From an uncultured Paraprevotella sp. (lineage in GTDB: Bacteria; Bacteroidota; Bacteroidia; Bacteroidales; Bacteroidaceae), in assembly GCA_944320775.1 (NCBI GenBank), contig CALUIV010000029.1:1-33567 (forward strand): a DNA stretch of 33,567 nucleotides, in the 5' to 3' direction. This document shows, in pieces, positions 25,023 to 32,377 of the stretch. Numbering within the stretch: position 1 is the first letter of the stretch; every line of letters begins with the position of its first letter. A model generated the notes under the pieces. The model was not told where the DNA came from and did no database searches. It worked only from the letters and a program-made list of their open reading frames with translations. The position numbers were made by a program, and so were the translations under genes.

Positions 25023-26630
25023 TCAGTTTCTGTTCAGTTCTATATAATCAATATTTGGAGCCGATTTTTGCGTATTGAATAGTTTTATTTTGTTCAGACC
25101 GCGTTTCAGTTCCACTGTAATGGTCGTTTTTTTAGTTTTAGTCCAGTCGCCGGAATTAAGATTTTTCAATACGACAGGCGTGTTTTCATTGATTTGGCAT
25201 TCCAGATCCCGATTTTCAGCTGAAGCGTAGACAATGGTCAGTTCGTATGTTCCTCCTTTTTTGCTGTAGACTTCCTTCCATTCTAGGAAGTTGTTTTCCA
25301 CTTCCGTGTCTCCCAAATAACCGACGTAGGCTCCGCAGGACATATTTTTATCGTAGACAACTCGCGCAAAATCTTCGGTCCGAATGGCCGAATATTTCTC
25401 CAGCCAGGCATTCTCTGCTTCATAGCGCACTTGTTCCCGTCGTTTGGCAGCTTCAAGGCGATATATTCGTGTTCCATGTGCCGGAACCGTTACTTTGATG
25501 ATGCCGTCTGTAACTGGTGATAAATTTTGGTGTTCAAACAAATCCCGTATATGAATGTTTCCGTCGAGATCAAGGCGTTCGACGGGGATGGAGATTTGTT
25601 TTTCCGATTCTGTCGGGTTGTAAAAAGCAACGGCGCGCAGTTTTCCGAATCGTTTTTTTAAATCCTTCACCAGAATATAACAATCGTTTTGTTTGTCTAC
25701 GACGTATGCCTGAAGGGCCAGCGGATCTTGGTTCAGGGCGATCAGTTCTTCGTTTTTCAGCAAATTCAGGGTTTCATCCGTCAGGGTGGTCATGTCGCAT
25801 CCGATCATCAAGGGTGAACAAAGAATACACCACATGCCAAAATGTGTTTTATCTTCCTCAGTCGTTAATCCTCTGCCTACTTCCATCATGTCCATATCGT
25901 TAAACTTACCTTCTGTTGCATAGGCCGACAGAAAGAGATTCTTGTCGATGATTCGTTTTACTGCCTTCCATGAAGGATTGATATCGGCGTCAATACGCCA
26001 GGATGAGGCCACTTCGTGTACCCAGGTTCCGGGAAATGCCCAGCGGCATACGTTCATACGTACTTCTTTTCGTCCGGTCTGGTCAATAGCTTTCCGGATA
26101 TCCCGATAGCGTGTTTCTTCGTCCAGACTGAGCCGTTCCGAATTTTGTCCGGCATCGCCCCCACAAAAATCTACTTTGATAAAGTCAAAACCAGTTTCTT
26201 TGAAAAAGTAATCGGCATCCTGCTGGTCGTGTCCGTACAGTCCTACGCCGATACCAGCCTTGTCCTGATCCCAATACGAACCGCAAGTGTTTCTTCCGGC
26301 ATCCGAATAAATGCCGGCTTTGAATCCGAAACTGTGGATGTAGTCGACTACGGGTTTCAGTCCGTTTGGAAAGCGTTCCGGATGGATTTTCAGATTTCCG
26401 TTTGCGTCGCGTCCGCCGAAATATCCGTCGTCGATGTTGATATAACGGTAGCCTGCTTTGTCCAGACCTTTTTCGTGCATGGTTCGTGCCTGCAGTTTGA
26501 TGATGTTTTCGCTGATGTTCACGCGATAAGTGTTCCATGAACTCCAGCCCATAATCGGGGTTTCATCGGCCGCGACAGTCAAGGCCGACAGACAGAAAGT
26601 AAATAGCAGTGTTAGTTTCTTGTTTTTCAT
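25023..26630 (-). CDS. GH27 alpha-galactosidase-like protein with C-terminal CBM
   Basis: This 535-aa secreted enzyme (signal peptide MKNKKLTLLFTFCLSALTVA) has the glycoside hydrolase family 27 barrel: PIMGWSSWN after the leader, YINIDDGYF, the nucleophile D154 in FIKVDFCGGD, and the likely acid/base D216 in SWRIDADINPSW. GH27 retains the anomeric configuration and removes terminal alpha-galactose or alpha-N-acetylgalactosamine, or beta-arabinopyranose. The last 135 or so residues (from VRYEAENAWLEKYSAI to NIDYIELNRN) resemble a CBM35/CBM6 sugar-binding module. The frame opens at 26657, but a TACTTTTG -7 box at 26655-26662 makes ATG 26630 the real start. No SusC/SusD pair is nearby. Confidence 0.93.
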   Translation of the reverse strand: MKNKKLTLLFTFCLSALTVAADETPIMGWSSWNTYRVNISENIIKLQARTMHEKGLDKAGYRYINIDDGYFGGRDANGNLKIHPERFPNGLKPVVDYIHSFGFKAGIYSDAGRNTCGSYWDQDKAGIGVGLYGHDQQDADYFFKETGFDFIKVDFCGGDAGQNSERLSLDEETRYRDIRKAIDQTGRKEVRMNVCRWAFPGTWVHEVASSWRIDADINPSWKAVKRIIDKNLFLSAYATEGKFNDMDMMEVGRGLTTEEDKTHFGMWCILCSPLMIGCDMTTLTDETLNLLKNEELIALNQDPLALQAYVVDKQNDCYILVKDLKKRFGKLRAVAFYNPTESEKQISIPVERLDLDGNIHIRDLFEHQNLSPVTDGIIKVTVPAHGTRIYRLEAAKRREQVRYEAENAWLEKYSAIRTEDFARVVYDKNMSCGAYVGYLGDTEVENNFLEWKEVYSKKGGTYELTIVYASAENRDLECQINENTPVVLKNLNSGDWTKTKKTTITVELKRGLNKIKLFNTQKSAPNIDYIELNRN

Positions 26631-26654
26631 GTGTATGCAAATCTTATTCTGAAG

Positions 26655-26662
26655 CAAAAGTA
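26655..26662 (-). promoter_or_regulatory. -7 box of the GH27 gene
   Basis: The - strand reads TACTTTTG (TAnnTTTG), 24 nt upstream of the ATG at 26630. No -33 element is clear. The remainder of the 232-bp gap to the propeller lipoprotein gene shows nothing recognisable. Confidence 0.5.
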
Positions 26663-26862
26663 AGAAATATTCTGATGATAATGGTTTATAATATTAAAAT
26701 ATATTATAAATATTGCTTCATGTAACAAGATATACTAATTTTAAGAACATTGAATTATATATTGATTTATATAAGAGTTGAAATCAAGAATTTCCACGGT
26801 AATCAACACCTAGAAATCAGAAACGATAAATGAGTAAATTCTATTATATTTTATAATTGTTT

Positions 26863-28014
26863 ATGATGAGAAAATTTATTTTGCCTCTACTTTTTTCAGT
26901 TAGTATCATATTCATATCCTGTCAGCGTATGAACTATACGAGAAATGAAAAAGACATCTATGTGAATATGGTCAAAAATGAAAATTCACTTGCTTTTTCC
27001 TCTTTTTTGAATGGGTACAAAGCGATTGTTCTTAGTAATAATATGCCAGATGCATTTATAGAAAATCCCGACAGATTGCTATTTACAGACAATAGAATCT
27101 TTGTTATGGATCGGAGCGGTAATAAAGTACTGATGTTCGATGGTTCTGGAAAATTTCTCCGTTCCACAGCCAATAGGGTAGGCAAAGGGCATAACGAATA
27201 TATTGGTGTGATGGATGCTGCTGTAGATGAAAAAGACGGGAAACTCTATGTGCAATGCGATGCGCCCTATCAAATGATGGTGTTCGACCTTGATCTGAAT
27301 TTGGAAAAAGTCATCCCTATGGATGATTATATGCGAGAAATTGCCGTAGATGATGATTATATTTATGGCATCTGCTATAATGATCAGGGAAAAGAAGGAT
27401 ATCGGTTGGTTGTCACGGACAAACATCATCCGGAAACAAAAGCAACTACTGTGATTTCATATGAAAATGTCATATCAGGCAGATGGACTTCAGGCAAGTC
27501 GTTAATGCCTTGCGCAAGCGGAGGAGTTTATGTTTGTCTTCCTTTTGATACTCATATTTATAAAGTAAAGGAAGGTGAAATCGTTGAATCATTCAACATG
27601 GATTTCGGTGCAGAAGGTCTTATTGAAAATCCCATCAGTAAAGGAGCCACTCCTCAGTGGTTTGACCGTAATTGCCGTGATTTGAATTGGTCTATTGTGA
27701 ACATGACAGGAAATGATTCTATCATGATTTTTAATACAAACAGAGAATATGCATTTATTATGGATATGTACCGGTCAGAATGCAAGGGCTACTTAAACTG
27801 GTATAACGATCTGCTTCCATTTTCCTGTTCCCGTATTATTCCGACAAGTGGAATAAAAAATGGAATCGTCTACTTATTCTATTCTGGGTCCATAGTTGAC
27901 GCATTGAAACAGGCCGAAAAGAAAGCTGCACCTTTGTCTCCGGTATTGAGAGATATTAAAGAAAAATTTGATCCTAACGGCAATCCACTCATCATCGTGT
28001 GGACTTTCCGATAG
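26863..28014 (+). CDS. 6-bladed beta-propeller lipoprotein
   Basis: This protein of about 383 aa is a predicted lipoprotein: hydrophobic leader then FISC with C20 as the lipidation site. The body has repeated beta-propeller strands of the kind seen in Bacteroidetes 6-bladed-propeller (BF3164-like) proteins: LLFTDNRIFVMDRSGNKVLMFDGSGKFL, GKLYVQCDAPYQMMVFDLDLNLE, VYVCLPFDTHIYKVKEGEIVESF. Such proteins are abundant in gut Bacteroidales, but their ligands are mostly unknown. The open frame begins at a TTG (26857); ATG 26863 (MMRKFIL) or 26866 is more likely. It is divergent from the GH27 gene, and a terminator follows. Confidence 0.85.
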   Translation: MMRKFILPLLFSVSIIFISCQRMNYTRNEKDIYVNMVKNENSLAFSSFLNGYKAIVLSNNMPDAFIENPDRLLFTDNRIFVMDRSGNKVLMFDGSGKFLRSTANRVGKGHNEYIGVMDAAVDEKDGKLYVQCDAPYQMMVFDLDLNLEKVIPMDDYMREIAVDDDYIYGICYNDQGKEGYRLVVTDKHHPETKATTVISYENVISGRWTSGKSLMPCASGGVYVCLPFDTHIYKVKEGEIVESFNMDFGAEGLIENPISKGATPQWFDRNCRDLNWSIVNMTGNDSIMIFNTNREYAFIMDMYRSECKGYLNWYNDLLPFSCSRIIPTSGIKNGIVYLFYSGSIVDALKQAEKKAAPLSPVLRDIKEKFDPNGNPLIIVWTFR

Positions 28015-28029
28015 GGGCAGATGAATAAA

Positions 28030-28079
28030 AACGAGAGTATATTAATTTGTAATAACATACATATTGATATACTCTCGTT
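28030..28079. terminator. Bidirectional hairpin between propeller gene and nadB
   Basis: AACGAGAGTATAT (28030-28042) pairs perfectly with 28067-28079 around a 24-nt loop. It lies between the convergent propeller lipoprotein gene and nadB and has A/T tracts on both sides. Confidence 0.65.
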
Positions 28080-28100
28080 GATTATTTATTTTGGTTTTTC

Positions 28101-29690
28101 TTATTTCTGGTCGTAAGCATGTTTCGGATAGTCGGTTGTATAATGCAATCCCCGGCTTTCCTTGCGTTCGATAGCCTGACGGGTAATCAGGTAACCTACA
28201 TTGATCATGTTGCGCAGTTCGCAAATGTCTTTGGTGGCCTTCACCCGTTTGAAGAGTTCCTCGGTTTCTTCATAAAGTAAGTCCAGGCGGGTCCAGGCAC
28301 GGCGCAGACGCAGGTCGCTTCTTACGATACCGACATAGTTACTCATGATCTGACCCACTTCCTTCATATCCTGTGCGATGAGCACTTTTTCTTCATTCGT
28401 CATTGTACCCTCATCATTCCATTCGGGAATACGTTCATTAAAGGTATATTCGTCAATGACGCTGAGGCTGTGTTTTGCAGCTGCATCGGCATAAACTACT
28501 GCTTCGATCAGGGAATTGCTGGCCAGACGGTTACCGCCGTGTAATCCTGTGCAGGAACATTCGCCGACAGCATAGAGACGCTTGATGCTGGATTCGGCAT
28601 TCAGATCTACTTTAATACCGCCGCACATATAATGAGCACAGGGAACAACCGGGATATACTCTTTGGTGATGTCGATTCCGATACTCAGGCATTTGGCATA
28701 AATATTCGGGAAGTGCTTCTTGGTTTCTTCCGGATCCTTATGCGTCACGTCCAGACAGACATGATCCAATCCGTGGATTTTCATTTCTCGGTCGATGGCA
28801 CGGGCCACGATGTCGCGCGGAGCCAGACTCAGTCGTTTATCGTATTTCTGCATGAATTCTTCTCCGTTAGGCAGACGCAGGATGCCGCCGTAGCCGCGCA
28901 TGGCTTCCGTAATCAGATAGGCCGGATGCGTTTCTCCTGGGTGATACAGAGCCGTGGGGTGGAACTGCACGAATTCCATGGCTTCAACGGTTCCTTTTGC
29001 CCGATAGACCATAGCGATACCGTCACCGGTAGCAATGTTCGGATTCGTTGTCGTTGCATAGACAGCTCCGGTTCCTCCGGTAGCAATTAAAGTGACTCGG
29101 GACAGGAAAGTATCGATTTTCTGTGTGTCCGGATCGAGAATATAGGCGCCATAACATTCTATGTCCGGAGTGCGTCGGGTCACTTCTATACCCAAATGAT
29201 GTTGGGTAATGATTTCCACAGCGAAATGATTTTCCAGAATCGTGATGTTTGGTTCGCGACGTACGGCTTCCATGAGTCCGCGCTGGATTTCAAATCCGGT
29301 ATCATCGGCATGATGCAGAATGCGGAATTCCGAGTGTCCGCCTTCGCGGTGCAGATCGAAATCTCCTTTATCGTTTTTATCAAAATTTACGCCCCATTTA
29401 ACCAGGTCGCGTATTCCTTGAGGTGCGTTCTTGACCACCATTTCTACGGCTTTCGGATCGCTGATATAGTCGCCTGCGATCATCGTATCCTTGATGTGCT
29501 TGGCAAAGTCGTCTACCTCCAGATTGGTTACCGAGGCAATACCGCCTTGTGCCTTGGCCGTGTTGGCCTCATCGAGTGTCGTTTTGCAAACGAGCGCTAC
29601 TTTACCTTTGCCCGAACGGGCTACTTTCAGGGCGTAGCTCATTCCGGCTACCCCTGATCCGATGATCAGGAAATCAAATTTGCGTATCAT
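28101..29690 (-). CDS. nadB: L-aspartate oxidase NadB
   Basis: NadB oxidises L-aspartate to iminoaspartate with FAD, the first step of NAD synthesis, and hands the unstable product to NadA. The 529-aa protein starts MIRKFDFLIIGSGVAGMSYAL, with the dinucleotide-binding GSGVAG at 11-16. Further marks are TLDEANTAKAQGGIA, GGHSEFRILHHADDTG, FVQFHPTALYHPG and CTGLHGGNRLASNSLIEAVVYA, the FAD and substrate segments shared with fumarate reductase flavoproteins. The C-terminal helical domain is complete. The frame opens at 29714, but a -7 box at 29712-29719 places the true start at 29690. It is a single-gene unit. Confidence 0.97.
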   Translation of the reverse strand: MIRKFDFLIIGSGVAGMSYALKVARSGKGKVALVCKTTLDEANTAKAQGGIASVTNLEVDDFAKHIKDTMIAGDYISDPKAVEMVVKNAPQGIRDLVKWGVNFDKNDKGDFDLHREGGHSEFRILHHADDTGFEIQRGLMEAVRREPNITILENHFAVEIITQHHLGIEVTRRTPDIECYGAYILDPDTQKIDTFLSRVTLIATGGTGAVYATTTNPNIATGDGIAMVYRAKGTVEAMEFVQFHPTALYHPGETHPAYLITEAMRGYGGILRLPNGEEFMQKYDKRLSLAPRDIVARAIDREMKIHGLDHVCLDVTHKDPEETKKHFPNIYAKCLSIGIDITKEYIPVVPCAHYMCGGIKVDLNAESSIKRLYAVGECSCTGLHGGNRLASNSLIEAVVYADAAAKHSLSVIDEYTFNERIPEWNDEGTMTNEEKVLIAQDMKEVGQIMSNYVGIVRSDLRLRRAWTRLDLLYEETEELFKRVKATKDICELRNMINVGYLITRQAIERKESRGLHYTTDYPKHAYDQK

Positions 29691-29711
29691 AACGATTGGT
29701 TTTAATTGAGG

Positions 29712-29719
29712 CAAAATTA
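29712..29719 (-). promoter_or_regulatory. nadB promoter -7 box
   Basis: The - strand reads TAATTTTG, a consensus -7 box 21 nt before the nadB ATG at 29690. It excludes the upstream in-frame ATG at 29714. Confidence 0.6.
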
Positions 29720-29834
29720 CAGATTTTTGCTGGATTTAGCGAGAAATAAAACCGTAACTTTTATTTCAGCATAAGATTATGTTGTAAGCGGTGTCTGAAA
29801 CTTGAATTTCAATCATTGCCATGTCGTCAAAATG

Positions 29835-29890
29835 AGTTGGGCAACTCATTAGAATCAGTTGGGCAACTTGTGATGATGAGTTGGTCATCT
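29835..29890. repeat. Three operator-like repeats, 22-bp period
   Basis: AGTTGGGCAACT occurs at 29835-29846 and 29857-29868, and the variant AGTTGGTCATCT at 29879-29890. The starts are exactly 22 bp apart, about two helical turns. The first two are near-perfect palindromes (AGTTG, GG, CAACT). This is the pattern of a multi-site operator for a dimeric regulator. It lies 42 bp before the -33 element of the PH-like gene and about 115 bp upstream of the nadB -7 box. Confidence 0.55.
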
Positions 29891-29931
29891 CCATTATAAG
29901 TTAAAAAAGCAAGAACTTTTCTCGAGTCCTT

Positions 29932-29963
29932 TTTGGGCATTTCGTCAATACTCGTTATTTTTG
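29932..29963 (+). promoter_or_regulatory. Promoter of PH-like gene
   Basis: TTTG (29932-29935), 20 bp, then TATTTTTG (29956-29963) is a full Bacteroidetes -33/-7 promoter with ideal spacing, the best in the window. The ATG lies 41 nt after the -7 box. Confidence 0.65.
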
Positions 29964-30004
29964 TCGGATGATAAACATGAAGAAAGTAAAACAATAAAGT
30001 AATT

Positions 30005-30415
30005 ATGATTCGTACGTTTCATTCCAAGATAGATCCGGTGATTTTGTTTGGCTGTATGTTGCCCTGTACAGTGCTGGCCGTTTATTTCTTTTGGATCAAG
30101 CTGGCTTTACTTGCTGCAGTTTTTATGATTTTCATGGTGATTTTGGTGGAGCGTATGATTCATTCTTCCTATACGTTGACTGATGACGGCCGTTTACTGG
30201 TTTATAAAGGCCGTTTTAGCCGGAGTGCAGTATATGCATTGGACGAAATAGCGAGTGTAGAACTCCATCGTCCTTCTTTTTTCTTTTTGTTTAAACGGCG
30301 TGATGCGGTTTTGTTGACTTTAAAAAACGGTCGTCAGGTCGTTGTTACCCCATTTCCAGCTGCCGAATTTTGCCATGCTTTATTAAAACGTCGGGAAGAT
30401 TTTCTTAGTAGGTAG
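30005..30415 (+). CDS. Small membrane protein with bacterial PH-like domain
   Basis: This 136-aa protein has two adjacent membrane helices at about residues 12-48 (VILFGCMLPCTVLAVYFFW and KLALLAAVFMIFMVILV). A cytosolic beta-rich domain follows (YTLTDDGRLLVYKGRFSRSAVYALDEIASVELHRP, AVLLTLKNGRQVVVTPF), which resembles bacterial PH-like domains of the YdbS/DUF1200 type. Function is unknown; such proteins sit in the inner membrane. It is preceded by three operator-like repeats and a strong promoter. Its 3' neighbour is the truncated LytTR gene in convergent orientation, so this small protein may once have belonged to the same locus; that is inference. Confidence 0.75.
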   Translation: MIRTFHSKIDPVILFGCMLPCTVLAVYFFWIKLALLAAVFMIFMVILVERMIHSSYTLTDDGRLLVYKGRFSRSAVYALDEIASVELHRPSFFFLFKRRDAVLLTLKNGRQVVVTPFPAAEFCHALLKRREDFLSR

Positions 30416-30433
30416 CAAGGATAATCGGAAGAT

Positions 30434-30638
30434 TTATTTCTGTTGGTTGTGTTGAACTACTTTCTCCCGAAAGTGGGCAGCATAGGTTCGTCCGATTGGT
30501 AAATTTCGTAATTTGGGATTTTGTATGGTCACCTCATTGTGGGTATAACGGACGATGTTCTTGTATGCCACAAGGAACGATTTGTGGATTCGGACGAAGT
30601 TTGTTTCCGGGAGCATGGCCTGAATCGTTTTTTGATAA
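30434..30638 (-). pseudogene. Truncated LytTR-type response regulator
   Basis: About 66 codons of a LytTR DNA-binding domain remain, ending in a normal stop. The conserved segment LPETNFVRIHKSFLVAYKNI is intact, as are VTIQNPKLRNLPIGRTYAAHFREKV. The frame continues upstream of the internal Met (30616) as YQKTIQA and is then cut by the left end of the IS element at 30639. The receiver domain and the first part of LytTR are gone. They are not on the far side of the IS, where the joined frame meets an immediate stop and then the dacB leader. The piece may be silent or may be translated from ATG 30616 as a 60-aa fragment. Confidence 0.8.
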
Positions 30639-32238
30639 CCTTAATTCCGCAACACCTTTCAAAAAAGATAATTTAAAGTACTGGGTAATAACATATTGCC
30701 GAGTACTTTGTTATGTCAGAAGATTCACTTAACTTAGTGTTGCATAAAAAAATCAAATAAATCTTCATCTGACATGGCTAAAGTACAAATAAAATCGGAG
30801 AAAATCATCCCTTTTGGCGGAATATTTTCAATCATGGAGCAATTTGATGCCCTTTCATCCAATGTGATTGATTCAACATTAGGCTTGCGAAGCCGAACCT
30901 TCGGTTACCAGTACAGTGAAATATTCCGTTCTCTTATGTGTGTGTTCTTCTGCGGTGGCTCTTGCATTGAGGATGTCTCCACACATCTTATGAGGCATCT
31001 TTCCTCTCACCCAAGACTCAGCACATGCAGCGCCGATACGATTTTACGTGCCATAAAGGAGTTGACAGTCTCAAACATAACCTATACGTCTCCTGTCTCC
31101 GGGAAATCATACGACTTCAATACATCTGATAAAATGAATGAGCTTCTGTTAAAGTCTCTTATATCTACCGGAGAGTTACGCAAGGGACAAAGGTATGATT
31201 TGGATTTTGACCACCAGTTCATTGCAACAGAGAAATATGATGCAAAACCGACATACAAGAAGTTTACGGGATACAGTCCGGGTATAGCTGCCATTGGTGA
31301 CCATATTGTCGGCATTGAGAACCGCGATGGCAACACCAATGTCCGTTTCCATCAACAGGATACGCTTGAAAGAATCTTTACCAGACTTGAAAATAACGGC
31401 ATCTTTATAAACAGGGCACGCATGGATTGTGGATCATGTTCCGAAGATATAGTGGACATGGTAAAAGCCAACTGTAACTATTTCTATATCCGAGCCAATA
31501 GATGTTCCGCTTTTTACGACGACATGTTCATTCTCAGAGGTTGGAGGACAGAGGAAATCAACGGAATTGAATACGAACTGAACTCTATGACCGTAGAAAA
31601 GTGGAAAGGCAAAGTGTACCGGCTGGTCGTTCAAAGACAAAGAAGAACAGACAACATACAGGAAATATGGGAAGGAGAATACACCTACAGATGTATTCTG
31701 ACCAATGATTTTGATTCGGATGTAAGGGAAATAGTGGAGTTCTACAACCTGCGCGGTGGAAAGGAAAGAATCTTTGACGACATGAACAACGGATTTGGTT
31801 GGAAACGATTGCCAAAGTCATTCATGGCTGAAAACACGGAATATATGCTGATGACTGCACTTGTAAGAAACTTTTACAAGACTATTATCAAAAGAATGAA
31901 CGTAAAGGATTTCGGACTATCTACAACGAGTCGTATCAGGACTTTCGTCTTCAAATTCATTTCTGTTCCGGCCAAATGGATTAAAACATCCAGAGAGTAC
32001 AGACTGAACATCTATACCGTTAATCCTGCTTATGCAAGAGTCTTTAATGCAAGTGATTGATTCTTTTCTCTTATGGGTTGTACAGCGTATTATCTCAAGT
32101 CGCTTTATGGGGTAAGGGGAAGATATGCTTAAAAAATATCAAACAGACTCTCATGTTATATATGGAACATTAAGATTGGAGATTTTTACAAAATATCCAT
32201 TAATAACACGAGAATCGAAATTATTTGCGGAAATTAGG
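30639..32238 (+). mobile_element. IS1380-family insertion sequence
   Basis: The element is 1600 bp, typical of IS1380. Its ends are imperfect inverted repeats: CCTTAATTCCGCAA on the left and, read inward on the other strand, CCTAATTTCCGCAA on the right (12 of 14 identical). It carries one complete transposase gene. The family usually makes a 4-bp target duplication, but here the flanks are ATAA (left) and TTAA (right), and shifting the ends by 1-2 bp does not produce a match. The intact gene and ends suggest it could still be mobile. Confidence 0.9.
30774..32060 (+). CDS. IS1380-family transposase
   Basis: This 428-aa DDE transposase is complete. The likely catalytic acids are D in YDLDFDHQFI, D in RARMDCGSCSEDI, and E in YNLRGGKERIFDDMNNGFGWKRLP. 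The last fits the Y-x2-R-x3-E signature of the IS4/IS1380 group. It also has the usual N-terminal helical region and the C-terminal ALVRNFYKTI and RIRTFVFKFISVPAKWIKTSREY segments. Base composition (about 40% GC) differs from the neighbouring GC-richer dacB. No frameshift or internal stop is seen, so the enzyme is probably functional. Confidence 0.95.
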   Translation: MAKVQIKSEKIIPFGGIFSIMEQFDALSSNVIDSTLGLRSRTFGYQYSEIFRSLMCVFFCGGSCIEDVSTHLMRHLSSHPRLSTCSADTILRAIKELTVSNITYTSPVSGKSYDFNTSDKMNELLLKSLISTGELRKGQRYDLDFDHQFIATEKYDAKPTYKKFTGYSPGIAAIGDHIVGIENRDGNTNVRFHQQDTLERIFTRLENNGIFINRARMDCGSCSEDIVDMVKANCNYFYIRANRCSAFYDDMFILRGWRTEEINGIEYELNSMTVEKWKGKVYRLVVQRQRRTDNIQEIWEGEYTYRCILTNDFDSDVREIVEFYNLRGGKERIFDDMNNGFGWKRLPKSFMAENTEYMLMTALVRNFYKTIIKRMNVKDFGLSTTSRIRTFVFKFISVPAKWIKTSREYRLNIYTVNPAYARVFNASD

Positions 32239-32377
32239 TTAAAAAGAAAACTTTCTTTATTCTTTTTCCTGTAGCTTCTTTGTATCTTTACCCTAGAAGA
32301 ATGAATTTATAAATTAGTAGTTCAGCTATTGGATATAAAATAAGTTCTTAGTATTCATAAAAATAAGGAAGAAGATA
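32239..32377 (+). promoter_or_regulatory. dacB leader, right flank of the IS
   Basis: Between the IS end and dacB lie 139 bp. TATCTTTA (32283-32290) is a one-mismatch -7 box, without a good -33 element. AAGGAAGAAG just before the ATG is a purine-rich ribosome-binding stretch. IS1380-type elements in Bacteroides can carry outward promoters, so the IS might influence dacB; I see no consensus outward box in its right end. Confidence 0.4.

Larger units (their letters stand above)
29691..30004. other. Intergenic region nadB / PH-like gene
   Basis: This 314-bp divergent region holds the nadB -7 box (29712-29719), the three 22-bp-spaced near-palindromes (29835-29890), and a full promoter for the PH-like gene (29932-29963). 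I see no small gene beyond a chance 6-codon frame near 29980. Confidence 0.7.

Noticed and set aside
25247-26540. Long open frames opposite or out of frame with the GH27 gene
   Set aside because: They overlap a clear alpha-galactosidase, lack recognisable motifs, and are explained by the GC-richer codon pattern of the real gene.
28632-29657. Open frames antisense to nadB (152-153 codons)
   Set aside because: They have no motifs, no promoter and no ribosome-binding site, and are shadows of the conserved NadB frame.
30635-32242. Target-site duplication of the IS element
   Set aside because: The 4-bp flanks are ATAA and TTAA. Shifting the boundary by one or two bases gives GATA/TAAA or TGAT/AAAA, none identical.
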